A DNA stretch of 64,000 nt, taken from the NCBI RefSeq assembly GCF_000006945.2, contig NC_003197.2, forward strand, positions 3,906,001-3,970,000, in the 5' to 3' direction. The notes beneath the pieces were generated by a model. It ran no database searches, was not told the origin of the DNA, and saw only the letters and a program-made list of their open reading frames with translations. Source of the stretch: Salmonella enterica subsp. enterica serovar Typhimurium str. LT2. GTDB taxonomy: Bacteria; Pseudomonadota; Gammaproteobacteria; Enterobacterales; Enterobacteriaceae. Position 1 is the first letter of the stretch. Each line of letters begins with the position of its first letter. This document shows, piece by piece, positions 19,971-30,892 of this stretch. A program made the position numbers and the translations under genes.

Positions 19971-20612
19971 TTACACGCCAAATTCTTCCCGGTATGCTCG
20001 CACAGCCGCCAGATGCTCAGCCATATCAGGTTTTTCTTCCAGATAGGCAATCAGGTCTTTCAGCGTAATGATGGAGATAACCTTACAACCATAGTCGCGC
20101 TCCACTTCCTGAATCGCGGAAATCTCGCCGCGGCCACGTTCCTGACGATCCAGCGAAATCAGTACGCCAGCCAGCGTAGCCCCGTGCGCCTGAATAATCT
20201 CCATTGACTCGCGAATCGCCGTACCTGCGGTAATCACGTCATCCACCAGCATCACGCGGCCCTGTAGCGCGCTGCCCACCAGGCTCCCGCCTTCACCATG
20301 ATCTTTTGCCTCTTTGCGGTTAAAGCAGTACGGCAGGTCTTTATCGTGATGTTCCGCCAGCGCAACCGCCGTCGTCGTCGCGATCGGAATACCTTTGTAC
20401 GCGGGGCCAAACAGCAGATCAAATTCAATACCGGAATCCACCAGCGCTTCGGCATAAAAACGGCCTAACAACGCCAGGTCGCGCCCGGTATTAAACAGCC
20501 CGGCGTTGAAGAAATAGGGGCTTTTGCGCCCGGATTTCAGCGTAAACTCGCCAAACTTTAGTACCTGCTTGTTAAGCGCAAACTCAATAAACTGGCGCTG
20601 ATACGGTTTCAT
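19971..20612 (-). CDS. pyrE: Orotate phosphoribosyltransferase
   Basis: 213 residues. It forms OMP from orotate and PRPP in pyrimidine synthesis. The PRPP-binding loop [16 protein letters not shown] is at about 120-135 and [16 protein letters not shown] is in the N-terminal half. I start at [11 protein letters not shown] (20612), which has AAGGAGCGA upstream. An in-frame ATG 48 nt earlier would run into the attenuator region and is not used. It is downstream of rph with the UTP-sensing attenuator between them. Confidence 0.97.
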
Positions 20613-20658
20613 GGATTCGCTCCTTTTCTTACTTTCATCATTTACGAAATTTACGGAC

Positions 20659-20686
20659 AAAAAAAAGGCGACTTTTCAGTCGCCTT
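20659..20686 (-). terminator. pyrE attenuator (rho-independent terminator between rph and pyrE)
   Basis: On the minus strand GGCGACTGAAAAGTCGCC is followed by eight T, directly after the rph stop and about 46 nt before pyrE. In E. coli and Salmonella this terminator is bypassed when low UTP slows RNA polymerase and translation of the rph end keeps up. Thus rph acts as the leader peptide of pyrE. Confidence 0.93.
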
Positions 20687-20690
20687 AAAA

Positions 20691-21407
20691 TCAATTTTCT
20701 AACGCCGCCTTCTGCGTCGCCACAATGGATTCAATTCCCCCTCGGGCCAGCGCCAACAAAGTGAGAAGTTCTTCATGGCTGAACGGCTCGCCTTCCGCGG
20801 TACCCTGTACTTCAATAATACGGCCGTCTTCAGTCATCACGACGTTCATGTCGGTTTCTGCTGCGGAATCTTCAACATATTCCAGATCGCAGATCGCTTC
20901 GCCGTTAACGATGCCTACGGAAACCGCCGCCACCATGCCTTTCATCGGATTGGTTTTCAGCTTACCGTTGGCAACCAATTTATTCAGCGCATCCGCCAAC
21001 GCCACGCAGGCACCGGTAATAGACGCTGTACGCGTACCGCCATCGGCCTGGATTACATCGCAGTCCAGCGTAATGGTAAATTCGCCGAGCGTTTTCAGAT
21101 CGACCGCCGCACGCAGCGCACGCGCGATCAAACGCTGAATTTCCATAGTACGGCCGCCCTGCTTACCCTTTGCCGCTTCGCGCGCGTTACGGGTATGGGT
21201 AGCGCGAGGCAACATGCCATACTCTGCGGTGATCCACCCCTGGCCTTGTCCTTTCAGAAAACGTGGAACGCCCTCTTCAATGGAGGCAGTGCACAACACT
21301 TTAGTATCTCCAAATTCGACCAGTACCGAGCCTTCAGCGTGTTTTGTATAGTTACGGGTCAGGGTTACGGGACGCACCTGATTAGCGCTACGGCCTGCTG
21401 GACGCAT
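20691..21407 (-). CDS. rph: Ribonuclease PH
   Basis: A 238-residue, phosphorolytic 3'-5' exoribonuclease that trims tRNA 3' ends. The PNPase/RNase PH fold is recognisable: [20 protein letters not shown] at the start, [18 protein letters not shown], and the phosphate-site region [17 protein letters not shown]. The frame is intact through to [18 protein letters not shown]. This contrasts with the rph-1 frameshift of E. coli K-12 that causes pyrimidine starvation, so coupling to the pyrE attenuator should work normally here. Confidence 0.97.
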
Positions 21408-21532
21408 ATTGAGATCTCCGGCTTAAAACGAATGTGGCTGCGCATTATACGGACTTCCGATGGTTATTCCTATCCTGACAAGGCCTGGATAGCTATAATC
21501 CCCTCATCTCTCCTTTAAAAACGGGAACATCT

Positions 21533-22396
21533 ATGATCCGCAGTATGACCGCCTACGCCCGGCGTGAAATCAAGGGTGAATGGGGTAGCGCGACCTGGGA
21601 AATGCGCTCGGTAAACCAGCGTTATCTGGAAACTTACTTTCGTCTGCCGGAACAGTTCCGTAGTCTTGAACCCGTCGTGCGCGAACGCATTCGTACACGC
21701 CTGACGCGCGGCAAAGTCGAATGTATGCTGCGTTTTGAACCCGATGCCAGCGCGCAAGGCGAGCTTATTCTGAATGAAAAGCTAGCGAAACAATTAGTTA
21801 GCGCCGCAAACTGGGTCAAAATGCAGAGCGACGAAGGGGAAATCAATCCGGTTGATATTTTGCGCTGGCCAGGTGTCATGGCGGCGCAAGAGCAGGATCT
21901 GGACGCGATTGCCGCAGAAATTTTAGCCGCACTGGACGGTACGCTGGATGACTTTATCGTCGCGCGCGAAACGGAAGGCCAGGCGCTGAAAGCGCTGATT
22001 GAACAACGGCTGGAAGGCGTCAGCGCCGAAGTAGCGAAAGTCCGCGCGCATATGCCGGAAATCCTGCAATGGCAGCGTGAGCGCCTGGTCGCGAAGCTGG
22101 AAGATGCTCAGGTTCAGTTGGAAAACAACCGTCTGGAGCAAGAGCTGGTGATGATGGCGCAACGCATTGATGTGGCGGAAGAGCTGGATCGTCTGGAAGC
22201 GCACGTCAAAGAGACTTACAACATTCTGAAGAAAAAAGAGGCGGTAGGTCGCCGTCTGGACTTCATGATGCAAGAATTTAACCGTGAGTCGAACACCCTG
22301 GCCTCCAAATCCATCAACGCTGATGTAACTAACTCCGCTATTGAATTAAAAGTGTTGATCGAGCAAATGCGCGAGCAAATCCAGAATATTGAATAA
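21533..22396 (+). CDS. yicC: YicC family endoribonuclease
   Basis: 287 residues matching YicC (MIRSMTAYARREIKGEWGSA at the start, ending in IEQMREQIQNIE). It has two conserved parts, an N-terminal YicC domain (1-155) and a C-terminal DUF1732 helical domain. The family has been described as an endoribonuclease affecting small-RNA stability. I see no classical catalytic motif beyond the conserved residues near the C-terminus (GRRLDFMMQEFNRE). Divergent from rph; ends at its own hairpin. Confidence 0.93.
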   Translation: MIRSMTAYARREIKGEWGSATWEMRSVNQRYLETYFRLPEQFRSLEPVVRERIRTRLTRGKVECMLRFEPDASAQGELILNEKLAKQLVSAANWVKMQSDEGEINPVDILRWPGVMAAQEQDLDAIAAEILAALDGTLDDFIVARETEGQALKALIEQRLEGVSAEVAKVRAHMPEILQWQRERLVAKLEDAQVQLENNRLEQELVMMAQRIDVAEELDRLEAHVKETYNILKKKEAVGRRLDFMMQEFNRESNTLASKSINADVTNSAIELKVLIEQMREQIQNIE

Positions 22397-22417
22397 TTCT
22401 GGCGCTCAATATGTCAC

Positions 22418-22440
22418 AGAGCCCGCCTTATGCGGGCTCT
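22418..22440. terminator. Hairpin between yicC and the convergent LysR gene
   Basis: A perfect 9-bp inverted repeat, AGAGCCCGC / GCGGGCTCT with a 5-nt loop, lies 21 nt past the yicC stop and 5 nt before the stop of the opposite gene. The T-run after it is weak (GCGTTTATC), so it is a likely but not textbook intrinsic terminator. Confidence 0.7.
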
Positions 22441-22445
22441 CGCGT

Positions 22446-23348
22446 TTATCGGTAGTACGTTTTTAATTTCCGGCGAATAGCGTCGATAAGGCGTCGCTTC
22501 CACTCTACCGTTGAAGCCCGATACTGCATAAAAATAGCGCCTTCCGCCTGCTCCCCGGCAAGCGGCAGGACAAAAAGACCGCGCTTATCGGATAAATTTT
22601 CATACCAGGGGCGCGGTACAATCGCCATTAGCGGCGCCGACTGGACAGCAGGCGCAAGTTGACTGTAATCATGACAAACAAACGCCAGCGGACGTTCAAA
22701 CCCGGCACGAGCCTGCTGCCTGTCCAGTTCGTTGTTCTCTTTTGTCCACGGCAAACAGTAAATGTGTTGATAATGCTGTAGATCAGCAAAATTCAACGCT
22801 GTGGCATTCTCCAGACGTGAACGCAATGGCGCGCCATAAACCGCGATCAAACGCGTAGTCCCCACCCGCTCGTAATGCAGAGCGCTGACCTGCTTTTGAT
22901 GGTCGCCAATTGCCAGCACCAAATCAACCGAGCTATCCAACAGTTCATCACGCCAGGGTCGGCGGGCAAAAGGAAGGCACTCGATCACCGCCTGATGAAG
23001 ATGACCTTTCTCTGCGAGAACTGGCGTAAGCAGCGCGTTCAATGCGGGAGGAAGTACCACCCGAAAACAACGGGAGCCGTTCTCTTTATCGCCAAACAGC
23101 TCCTCATTAAGCGAAACAAACACAGGCGCCAATTTGTCACGCAGCGCCTGCGCATAAGGCGTAGGAATCTGGCGGTTCCCTTCCCGTCGAAACAACGGGT
23201 CGTTTAGCGCATCGCGCAATCTCATTAACGCATGACTTACCGCAGAAGGCGACAAAGCCAGCTTTTGCGCCGTTTTCCCCGTAGAGCTCGTCTCCAGCAG
23301 CACATACAGTACTTTTAACAGGTTCATATCCATTTGCAGCAAGTTCAT
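22446..23348 (-). CDS. LysR family transcriptional regulator
   Basis: A 300-residue LysR-type regulator. The winged HTH is at residues 6-65 (MNLLKVLYVLLETSSTGKTA, LSPSAVSHALMRLRDAL, DPLFRREGNRQIPTPYA). A substrate-binding domain follows at about 90-300. It is divergent from the metallo-beta-lactamase-like gene with only 73 nt between them, and that gap carries a perfect inverted repeat. I infer it controls its neighbour. It is not one of the E. coli K-12 core LysR proteins I can name. The ligand is unknown. Confidence 0.85.
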   Translation of the reverse strand: MNLLQMDMNLLKVLYVLLETSSTGKTAQKLALSPSAVSHALMRLRDALNDPLFRREGNRQIPTPYAQALRDKLAPVFVSLNEELFGDKENGSRCFRVVLPPALNALLTPVLAEKGHLHQAVIECLPFARRPWRDELLDSSVDLVLAIGDHQKQVSALHYERVGTTRLIAVYGAPLRSRLENATALNFADLQHYQHIYCLPWTKENNELDRQQARAGFERPLAFVCHDYSQLAPAVQSAPLMAIVPRPWYENLSDKRGLFVLPLAGEQAEGAIFMQYRASTVEWKRRLIDAIRRKLKTYYR

Positions 23349-23367
23349 TAAACGTCTCTCTTATTGA

Positions 23368-23390
23368 ACCTGGCTAAATTACTGCCAGGT
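23368..23390. promoter_or_regulatory. Inverted repeat in the LysR/metallo-hydrolase divergent promoter
   Basis: ACCTGGC-N9-GCCAGGT is a perfect 7-bp dyad in the centre of the 73-nt divergent intergenic region. Its size and position fit a LysR-type operator (T-N11-A within a dyad). Binding is inferred, not shown. Confidence 0.6.
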
Positions 23391-23421
23391 ATACTGCGGG
23401 CGCTTCAATCAGGAGAACATT

Positions 23422-24303
23422 ATGAATCGCTATGCATTATTCCTTGTATGTATATTTTCAACATCAGCACTTCCTGCCATGGCGGCATTAGATCCTTCAC
23501 AACCGTTATCACCCGCGCCTCCGTTATCACTGTTTAAAGCGTGGGCTAAGCCTATAAAGCCGTTTCAAATCACAGAAGGCGTGTGGTATGTCGGTACGAA
23601 AAATCTCTCTTCTATTCTGCTGACCACTCCGGCAGGGCATATTCTTATTGATGCGGGGTTGGATGAAAGCGCACCGCAAATTAAAGCGAATATTGAAGCG
23701 GCAGGATTCCGCCTCACAGACGTGCGCTATCTGTTGAATAGCCATGCGCGGCTGGATCAAGCGGGGGGCATGGCACGTTTGAAAGCGTGGAGCGGCGCAC
23801 AATTGGTCGCCAGCCAACCCAACGCCGATCAGATGGCGAGGGGTGGACGACAGGATTTTGCGCTTGGCGATGCGCTCCCCTTTCCGCCCGTCACCACCGA
23901 TAAAATTATCCACCACCAGGAAAGCATCATCCTCGGAGGGATAACCGTGACAGCACTATTCACGCCTGGACATCTGCCCGGCTCAACTTCCTGGCGCGTA
24001 ACGCTCCGCAACGGCAAGACGCTAATTTACGCAGATAGTCTCGCCACGCCCGACTATCTGCTGATTAACAACAAAAATTACCCTGACCTGGTTACTGATA
24101 TTCAGAGCAGCTTTAAGACACTGGCCGCCCAGCATGTTGATATCTTTATTGCCAACAAAGGTGACCGCTTCGGGCTACTGGAGAAACGACAGCAACTTCG
24201 CAACGGCGATACACAGGCATTCTTTGATTCCAATGGCTTGCAACAGTATGTGGAACGCTCGCGCCAGCGCTTCATCACACAACTTACCGCACAGCAGCCA
24301 TAA
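23422..24303 (+). CDS. Secreted subclass B3 metallo-beta-lactamase-like protein, RQK active-site variant
   Basis: 293 residues. A signal peptide (about 1-21, cleaved near LPAMA-ALDP) predicts the periplasm. The fold is MBL: IEAAGFRLTDVRYLLNSHAR, then GGITVTALFTPGHLPGSTSW. Canonical B3 ligands are His116, His118, His196, Asp120, His121 and His263. Here the first is kept (H108) but 118 is Arg (R110), 120 is Asp (D112), 121 is Gln (Q113), 196 is His (H184) and 263 is Lys (K246). This is the B3-RQK variant pattern I remember for SPR-1 of Serratia proteamaculans. Metal use and activity should differ from classical carbapenemases. AGGAG lies 6 nt before the ATG. Confidence 0.85.
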   Translation: MNRYALFLVCIFSTSALPAMAALDPSQPLSPAPPLSLFKAWAKPIKPFQITEGVWYVGTKNLSSILLTTPAGHILIDAGLDESAPQIKANIEAAGFRLTDVRYLLNSHARLDQAGGMARLKAWSGAQLVASQPNADQMARGGRQDFALGDALPFPPVTTDKIIHHQESIILGGITVTALFTPGHLPGSTSWRVTLRNGKTLIYADSLATPDYLLINNKNYPDLVTDIQSSFKTLAAQHVDIFIANKGDRFGLLEKRQQLRNGDTQAFFDSNGLQQYVERSRQRFITQLTAQQP

Positions 24304-24553
24304 TGAAATAACTCACCGGCGGCGCGTCCAGGGCGCCGTTCTTTTAAATTATCTAAGTCAAAATAGAAAAACCTCGCATACAATAAACCACAAAAATGAT
24401 GTTCAATTTATTGATATTTATAATAAATAATTATTAATTATAAATTTAAAATCATTACTAAAATTTATTAATCGTGTAATGCCTTAGAAAATCTCAATCG
24501 TGATACAGCGCACAAATCGTTAATCTTCGCCCCCAGTAAATTAGGGGGAAATC

Positions 24554-26892
<2,339 letters not shown>

Positions 26893-27109
26893 TTAGTGAA
26901 TAAAAACCGACAGGTAAAAATGCATCATCCGAGCCGCTTTCCAGATTTTTTGGTGGGTTGCTGCAACGACGCGATAAAAGCGGAAAAAGGGACGCAAAAT
27001 GCAATAATCTGGCGCAAAAAGTGTGACAAAGACTACGTCGCATAACGGCGATGTGTATAATAAGCCCGTATCAAGGCTCTATTTCGATAATCACAGACGT
27101 AAGATACTC

Positions 27110-27733
<624 letters not shown>

Positions 27734-27787
27734 ACCCACTTTCAGTATCATGCCCAGTCATTTCTTCACCTGTGGAGCATTTTAAGT

Positions 27788-28063
27788 ATGGCACGCGTAA
27801 CTGTTCAGGACGCTGTAGAGAAAATTGGTAACCGTTTTGACCTGGTACTGGTCGCCGCGCGTCGCGCTCGTCAGATGCAGGTAGGCGGAAAGGATCCGCT
27901 GGTACCGGAAGAAAACGATAAAACTACCGTTATCGCGCTGCGCGAAATCGAAGAAGGTCTGATTAACAACCAGATCCTCGACGTCCGCGAGCGCCAGGAA
28001 CAGCAAGAGCAGGAAGCCGCTGAATTACAAGCCGTTACCGCTATTGCTGAAGGTCGTCGTTAA
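27788..28063 (+). CDS. rpoZ: RNA polymerase omega subunit
   Basis: 91 residues, identical in length and nearly in sequence to E. coli omega ([20 protein letters not shown] at the start). It binds the beta' subunit, aids core assembly and forms part of the ppGpp site 1 on RNA polymerase. Its operon partner spoT makes and degrades ppGpp. A Shine-Dalgarno GTGGAG is 8-10 nt upstream. 18 nt separates it from spoT. Confidence 0.97.
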
Positions 28064-28081
28064 TCACAAAGCGGGTCGCCC

Positions 28082-30193
28082 TTGTATCTGTTTGAAAGCC
28101 TGAATCAACTGATTCAAACCTACCTGCCGGAAGACCAGATTAAGCGTCTTCGGCAGGCGTATCTCGTTGCACGTGACGCTCACGAGGGCCAGACACGTTC
28201 AAGCGGTGAACCCTATATCACGCACCCGGTGGCGGTGGCCTGTATTCTGGCCGAGATGAAACTCGACTACGAAACGCTGATGGCCGCTCTGCTGCATGAC
28301 GTGATTGAAGATACCCCCGCCACCTATCAGGACATGGAACAGCTTTTCGGTAAAAGCGTTGCCGAGCTGGTAGAGGGGGTGTCGAAACTTGATAAGCTCA
28401 AGTTTCGCGATAAGAAAGAGGCGCAGGCCGAAAACTTTCGCAAAATGATTATGGCGATGGTGCAGGATATCCGCGTCATCCTCATTAAGCTTGCTGACCG
28501 TACCCATAACATGCGCACGCTGGGCTCGTTACGCCCGGATAAACGTCGTCGTATTGCCCGTGAAACGCTGGAAATCTACAGTCCTCTGGCGCACCGTTTA
28601 GGTATTCATCACATCAAAACCGAGCTGGAAGAGCTGGGTTTTGAAGCGCTGTATCCCAATCGTTACCGCGTCATCAAAGAAGTGGTAAAAGCGGCGCGCG
28701 GCAACCGTAAGGAGATGATCCAAAAAATCCTCTCTGAAATCGAAGGACGTTTGCAAGAGGCGGGAATTCCGTGTCGCGTTAGCGGTCGCGAAAAACATCT
28801 TTACTCGATCTACTGCAAAATGGTGCTCAAAGAGCAGCGTTTTCACTCGATCATGGACATTTACGCTTTCCGCGTCATCGTTCATGACTCCGATACCTGC
28901 TATCGCGTACTCGGCCAGATGCACAGTCTCTATAAGCCGCGTCCGGGACGGGTGAAAGACTATATTGCCATTCCCAAAGCGAACGGCTATCAGTCTTTGC
29001 ACACCTCAATGATCGGCCCGCACGGCGTTCCTGTTGAAGTCCAGATCCGTACCGAAGATATGGATCAGATGGCGGAAATGGGGGTCGCGGCGCACTGGGC
29101 GTATAAAGAACACGGTGAGACCAGCACCACGGCGCAGATCCGCGCCCAGCGCTGGATGCAGAGCCTGCTGGAGCTACAACAGAGCGCCGGTAGTTCGTTT
29201 GAATTTATCGAAAGCGTAAAATCCGATCTCTTCCCGGATGAGATTTACGTTTTCACCCCGGAAGGGCGCATTGTCGAACTGCCCGCTGGCGCTACGCCGG
29301 TGGATTTTGCCTATGCAGTGCATACCGACATCGGCCACGCCTGCGTCGGCGCGCGTGTCGACCGCCAGCCTTATCCGCTGTCGCAGCCGCTTAGCAGCGG
29401 TCAGACCGTCGAAATTATTACCGCGCCGGGCGCGCGTCCCAACGCCGCCTGGCTGAACTTTGTCGTCAGCTCTAAAGCGCGCGCTAAAATTCGTCAGTTG
29501 CTGAAAAACCTCAAACGTGATGACTCCGTAAGCCTGGGCCGTCGTCTGCTTAACCATGCCTTAGGCGGTAGTCGTAAGCTGGCGGAAATTCCGCAGGAAA
29601 ATATTCAGCGCGAATTGGATCGTATGAAGCTGGCAACGCTTGACGATCTGCTGGCGGAAATCGGTCTCGGCAACGCGATGAGCGTAGTGGTCGCGAAAAA
29701 TCTGCAGCAAGGCGAAGCCGTGGTGCCGACCGTTGCGCAATCGAATCACGGCCACCTGCCGATTAAAGGCGCGGATGGCGTGCTTATCACCTTTGCGAAG
29801 TGTTGTCGTCCGATCCCAGGCGACCCGATCATCGCTCACGTCAGCCCAGGTAAAGGACTGGTGATCCACCACGAATCCTGCCGTAATATCCGTGGATACC
29901 AGAAAGAGCCAGAGAAATTTATGGCGGTCGAATGGGACAAAGAGACGGAGCAGGAATTCATTACCGAAATCAAGGTGGAAATGTTTAACCATCAGGGCGC
30001 GCTGGCTAACCTGACGGCGGCGATTAATACCACCACCTCCAATATTCAAAGCCTGAATACTGAAGAGAAAGATGGTCGCGTCTATAGTACCTTTATTCGC
30101 CTTACCGCACGCGATCGCGTACATCTGGCGAATATCATGCGCAAAATCCGCGTGATGCCAGACGTCATTAAAGTCACCCGTAACCGAAACTAG
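28082..30193 (+). CDS. spoT: Bifunctional (p)ppGpp synthetase/hydrolase
   Basis: A 703-residue RSH protein starting at TTG (as in E. coli). Domain order: HD hydrolase (about 20-190, with HDVIEDTP and LADRTHNMRT), synthetase (about 230-340, IPKANGYQSLHTS), TGS (about 390-450, IYVFTPEGRIVELPAGATPV), helical region, zinc-finger-like segment with FAKCCRPIPGD, and C-terminal ACT (about 630-703). It balances the alarmone under carbon, fatty-acid and iron limitation. The gene lies in one operon with rpoZ and trmH. Confidence 0.97.
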   Translation: MYLFESLNQLIQTYLPEDQIKRLRQAYLVARDAHEGQTRSSGEPYITHPVAVACILAEMKLDYETLMAALLHDVIEDTPATYQDMEQLFGKSVAELVEGVSKLDKLKFRDKKEAQAENFRKMIMAMVQDIRVILIKLADRTHNMRTLGSLRPDKRRRIARETLEIYSPLAHRLGIHHIKTELEELGFEALYPNRYRVIKEVVKAARGNRKEMIQKILSEIEGRLQEAGIPCRVSGREKHLYSIYCKMVLKEQRFHSIMDIYAFRVIVHDSDTCYRVLGQMHSLYKPRPGRVKDYIAIPKANGYQSLHTSMIGPHGVPVEVQIRTEDMDQMAEMGVAAHWAYKEHGETSTTAQIRAQRWMQSLLELQQSAGSSFEFIESVKSDLFPDEIYVFTPEGRIVELPAGATPVDFAYAVHTDIGHACVGARVDRQPYPLSQPLSSGQTVEIITAPGARPNAAWLNFVVSSKARAKIRQLLKNLKRDDSVSLGRRLLNHALGGSRKLAEIPQENIQRELDRMKLATLDDLLAEIGLGNAMSVVVAKNLQQGEAVVPTVAQSNHGHLPIKGADGVLITFAKCCRPIPGDPIIAHVSPGKGLVIHHESCRNIRGYQKEPEKFMAVEWDKETEQEFITEIKVEMFNHQGALANLTAAINTTTSNIQSLNTEEKDGRVYSTFIRLTARDRVHLANIMRKIRVMPDVIKVTRNRN

Positions 30194-30197
30194 CGCT

Positions 30198-30887
30198 ATG
30201 AATCCAAAACGTTATGCGCGTATATGCGAAATGCTCGCCAGGCGTCAGCCTGATCTCACGGTCTGCATGGAGCAAGTCCACAAACCTCATAACGTTTCTG
30301 CAATCATTCGTACCGCAGATGCCGTTGGCGTCCATGAAGTCCATGCCATCTGGCCAGGTAGCCGGATGCGCACCATGGCTTCTGCGGCGGCGGGCAGCAA
30401 CAGTTGGGTACAGGTGAAAACTCACCGTACCATTGGCGATGCGGTAGCCCATTTGAAAAGTCGGGGAATGCAGATTCTGGCAACCCATCTTTCTGATAAG
30501 GCCGTAGACTTTCGCGAGATTGATTACACGCGCCCGACCTGTATTCTGATGGGTCAGGAGAAAACCGGTATTACTCAGGAAGCATTAGCCCTGGCGGATC
30601 GGGATATCATCATTCCGATGATCGGCATGGTACAGTCGCTGAACGTTTCCGTCGCCTCCGCGCTCATTCTTTATGAAGCCCAGCGCCAGCGACAGAACGC
30701 GGGCATGTATCTGCGTGAAAATAGCATGTTGCCGGAAGATGAACAGCAGCGCCTGCTGTTTGAGGGTGGTTATCCGGTGCTGGCGAAAGTCGCTAAACGT
30801 AAAGGTCTGCCTTATCCTCGCGTCAATCAGCAGGGCGAAATCGACGCCGATGCTGACTGGTGGGCGACGATGCAGGCGGCAGGGTAA
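30198..30887 (+). CDS. trmH (spoU): tRNA (guanosine(18)-2'-O)-methyltransferase
   Basis: A 229-residue SPOUT-class enzyme that methylates the ribose of G18 in the D-loop of tRNAs. Knotted SAM-binding motifs are visible: HNVSAIIRTADAVGVHEVHA near the N-terminus, TCILMGQEKTGITQEAL, and PMIGMVQSLNVSVASALIL. The start is 5 nt after the spoT stop. The end is followed at once by recG. Confidence 0.96.
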   Translation: MNPKRYARICEMLARRQPDLTVCMEQVHKPHNVSAIIRTADAVGVHEVHAIWPGSRMRTMASAAAGSNSWVQVKTHRTIGDAVAHLKSRGMQILATHLSDKAVDFREIDYTRPTCILMGQEKTGITQEALALADRDIIIPMIGMVQSLNVSVASALILYEAQRQRQNAGMYLRENSMLPEDEQQRLLFEGGYPVLAKVAKRKGLPYPRVNQQGEIDADADWWATMQAAG

Positions 30888-30892
30888 TCACC

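Noticed and set aside
20775..21518. A 247-codon plus-strand frame across rph
   Set aside because: It is fully antisense to the intact RNase PH gene. The long open frame follows from its GC-rich codon pattern, and no domain is recognisable.
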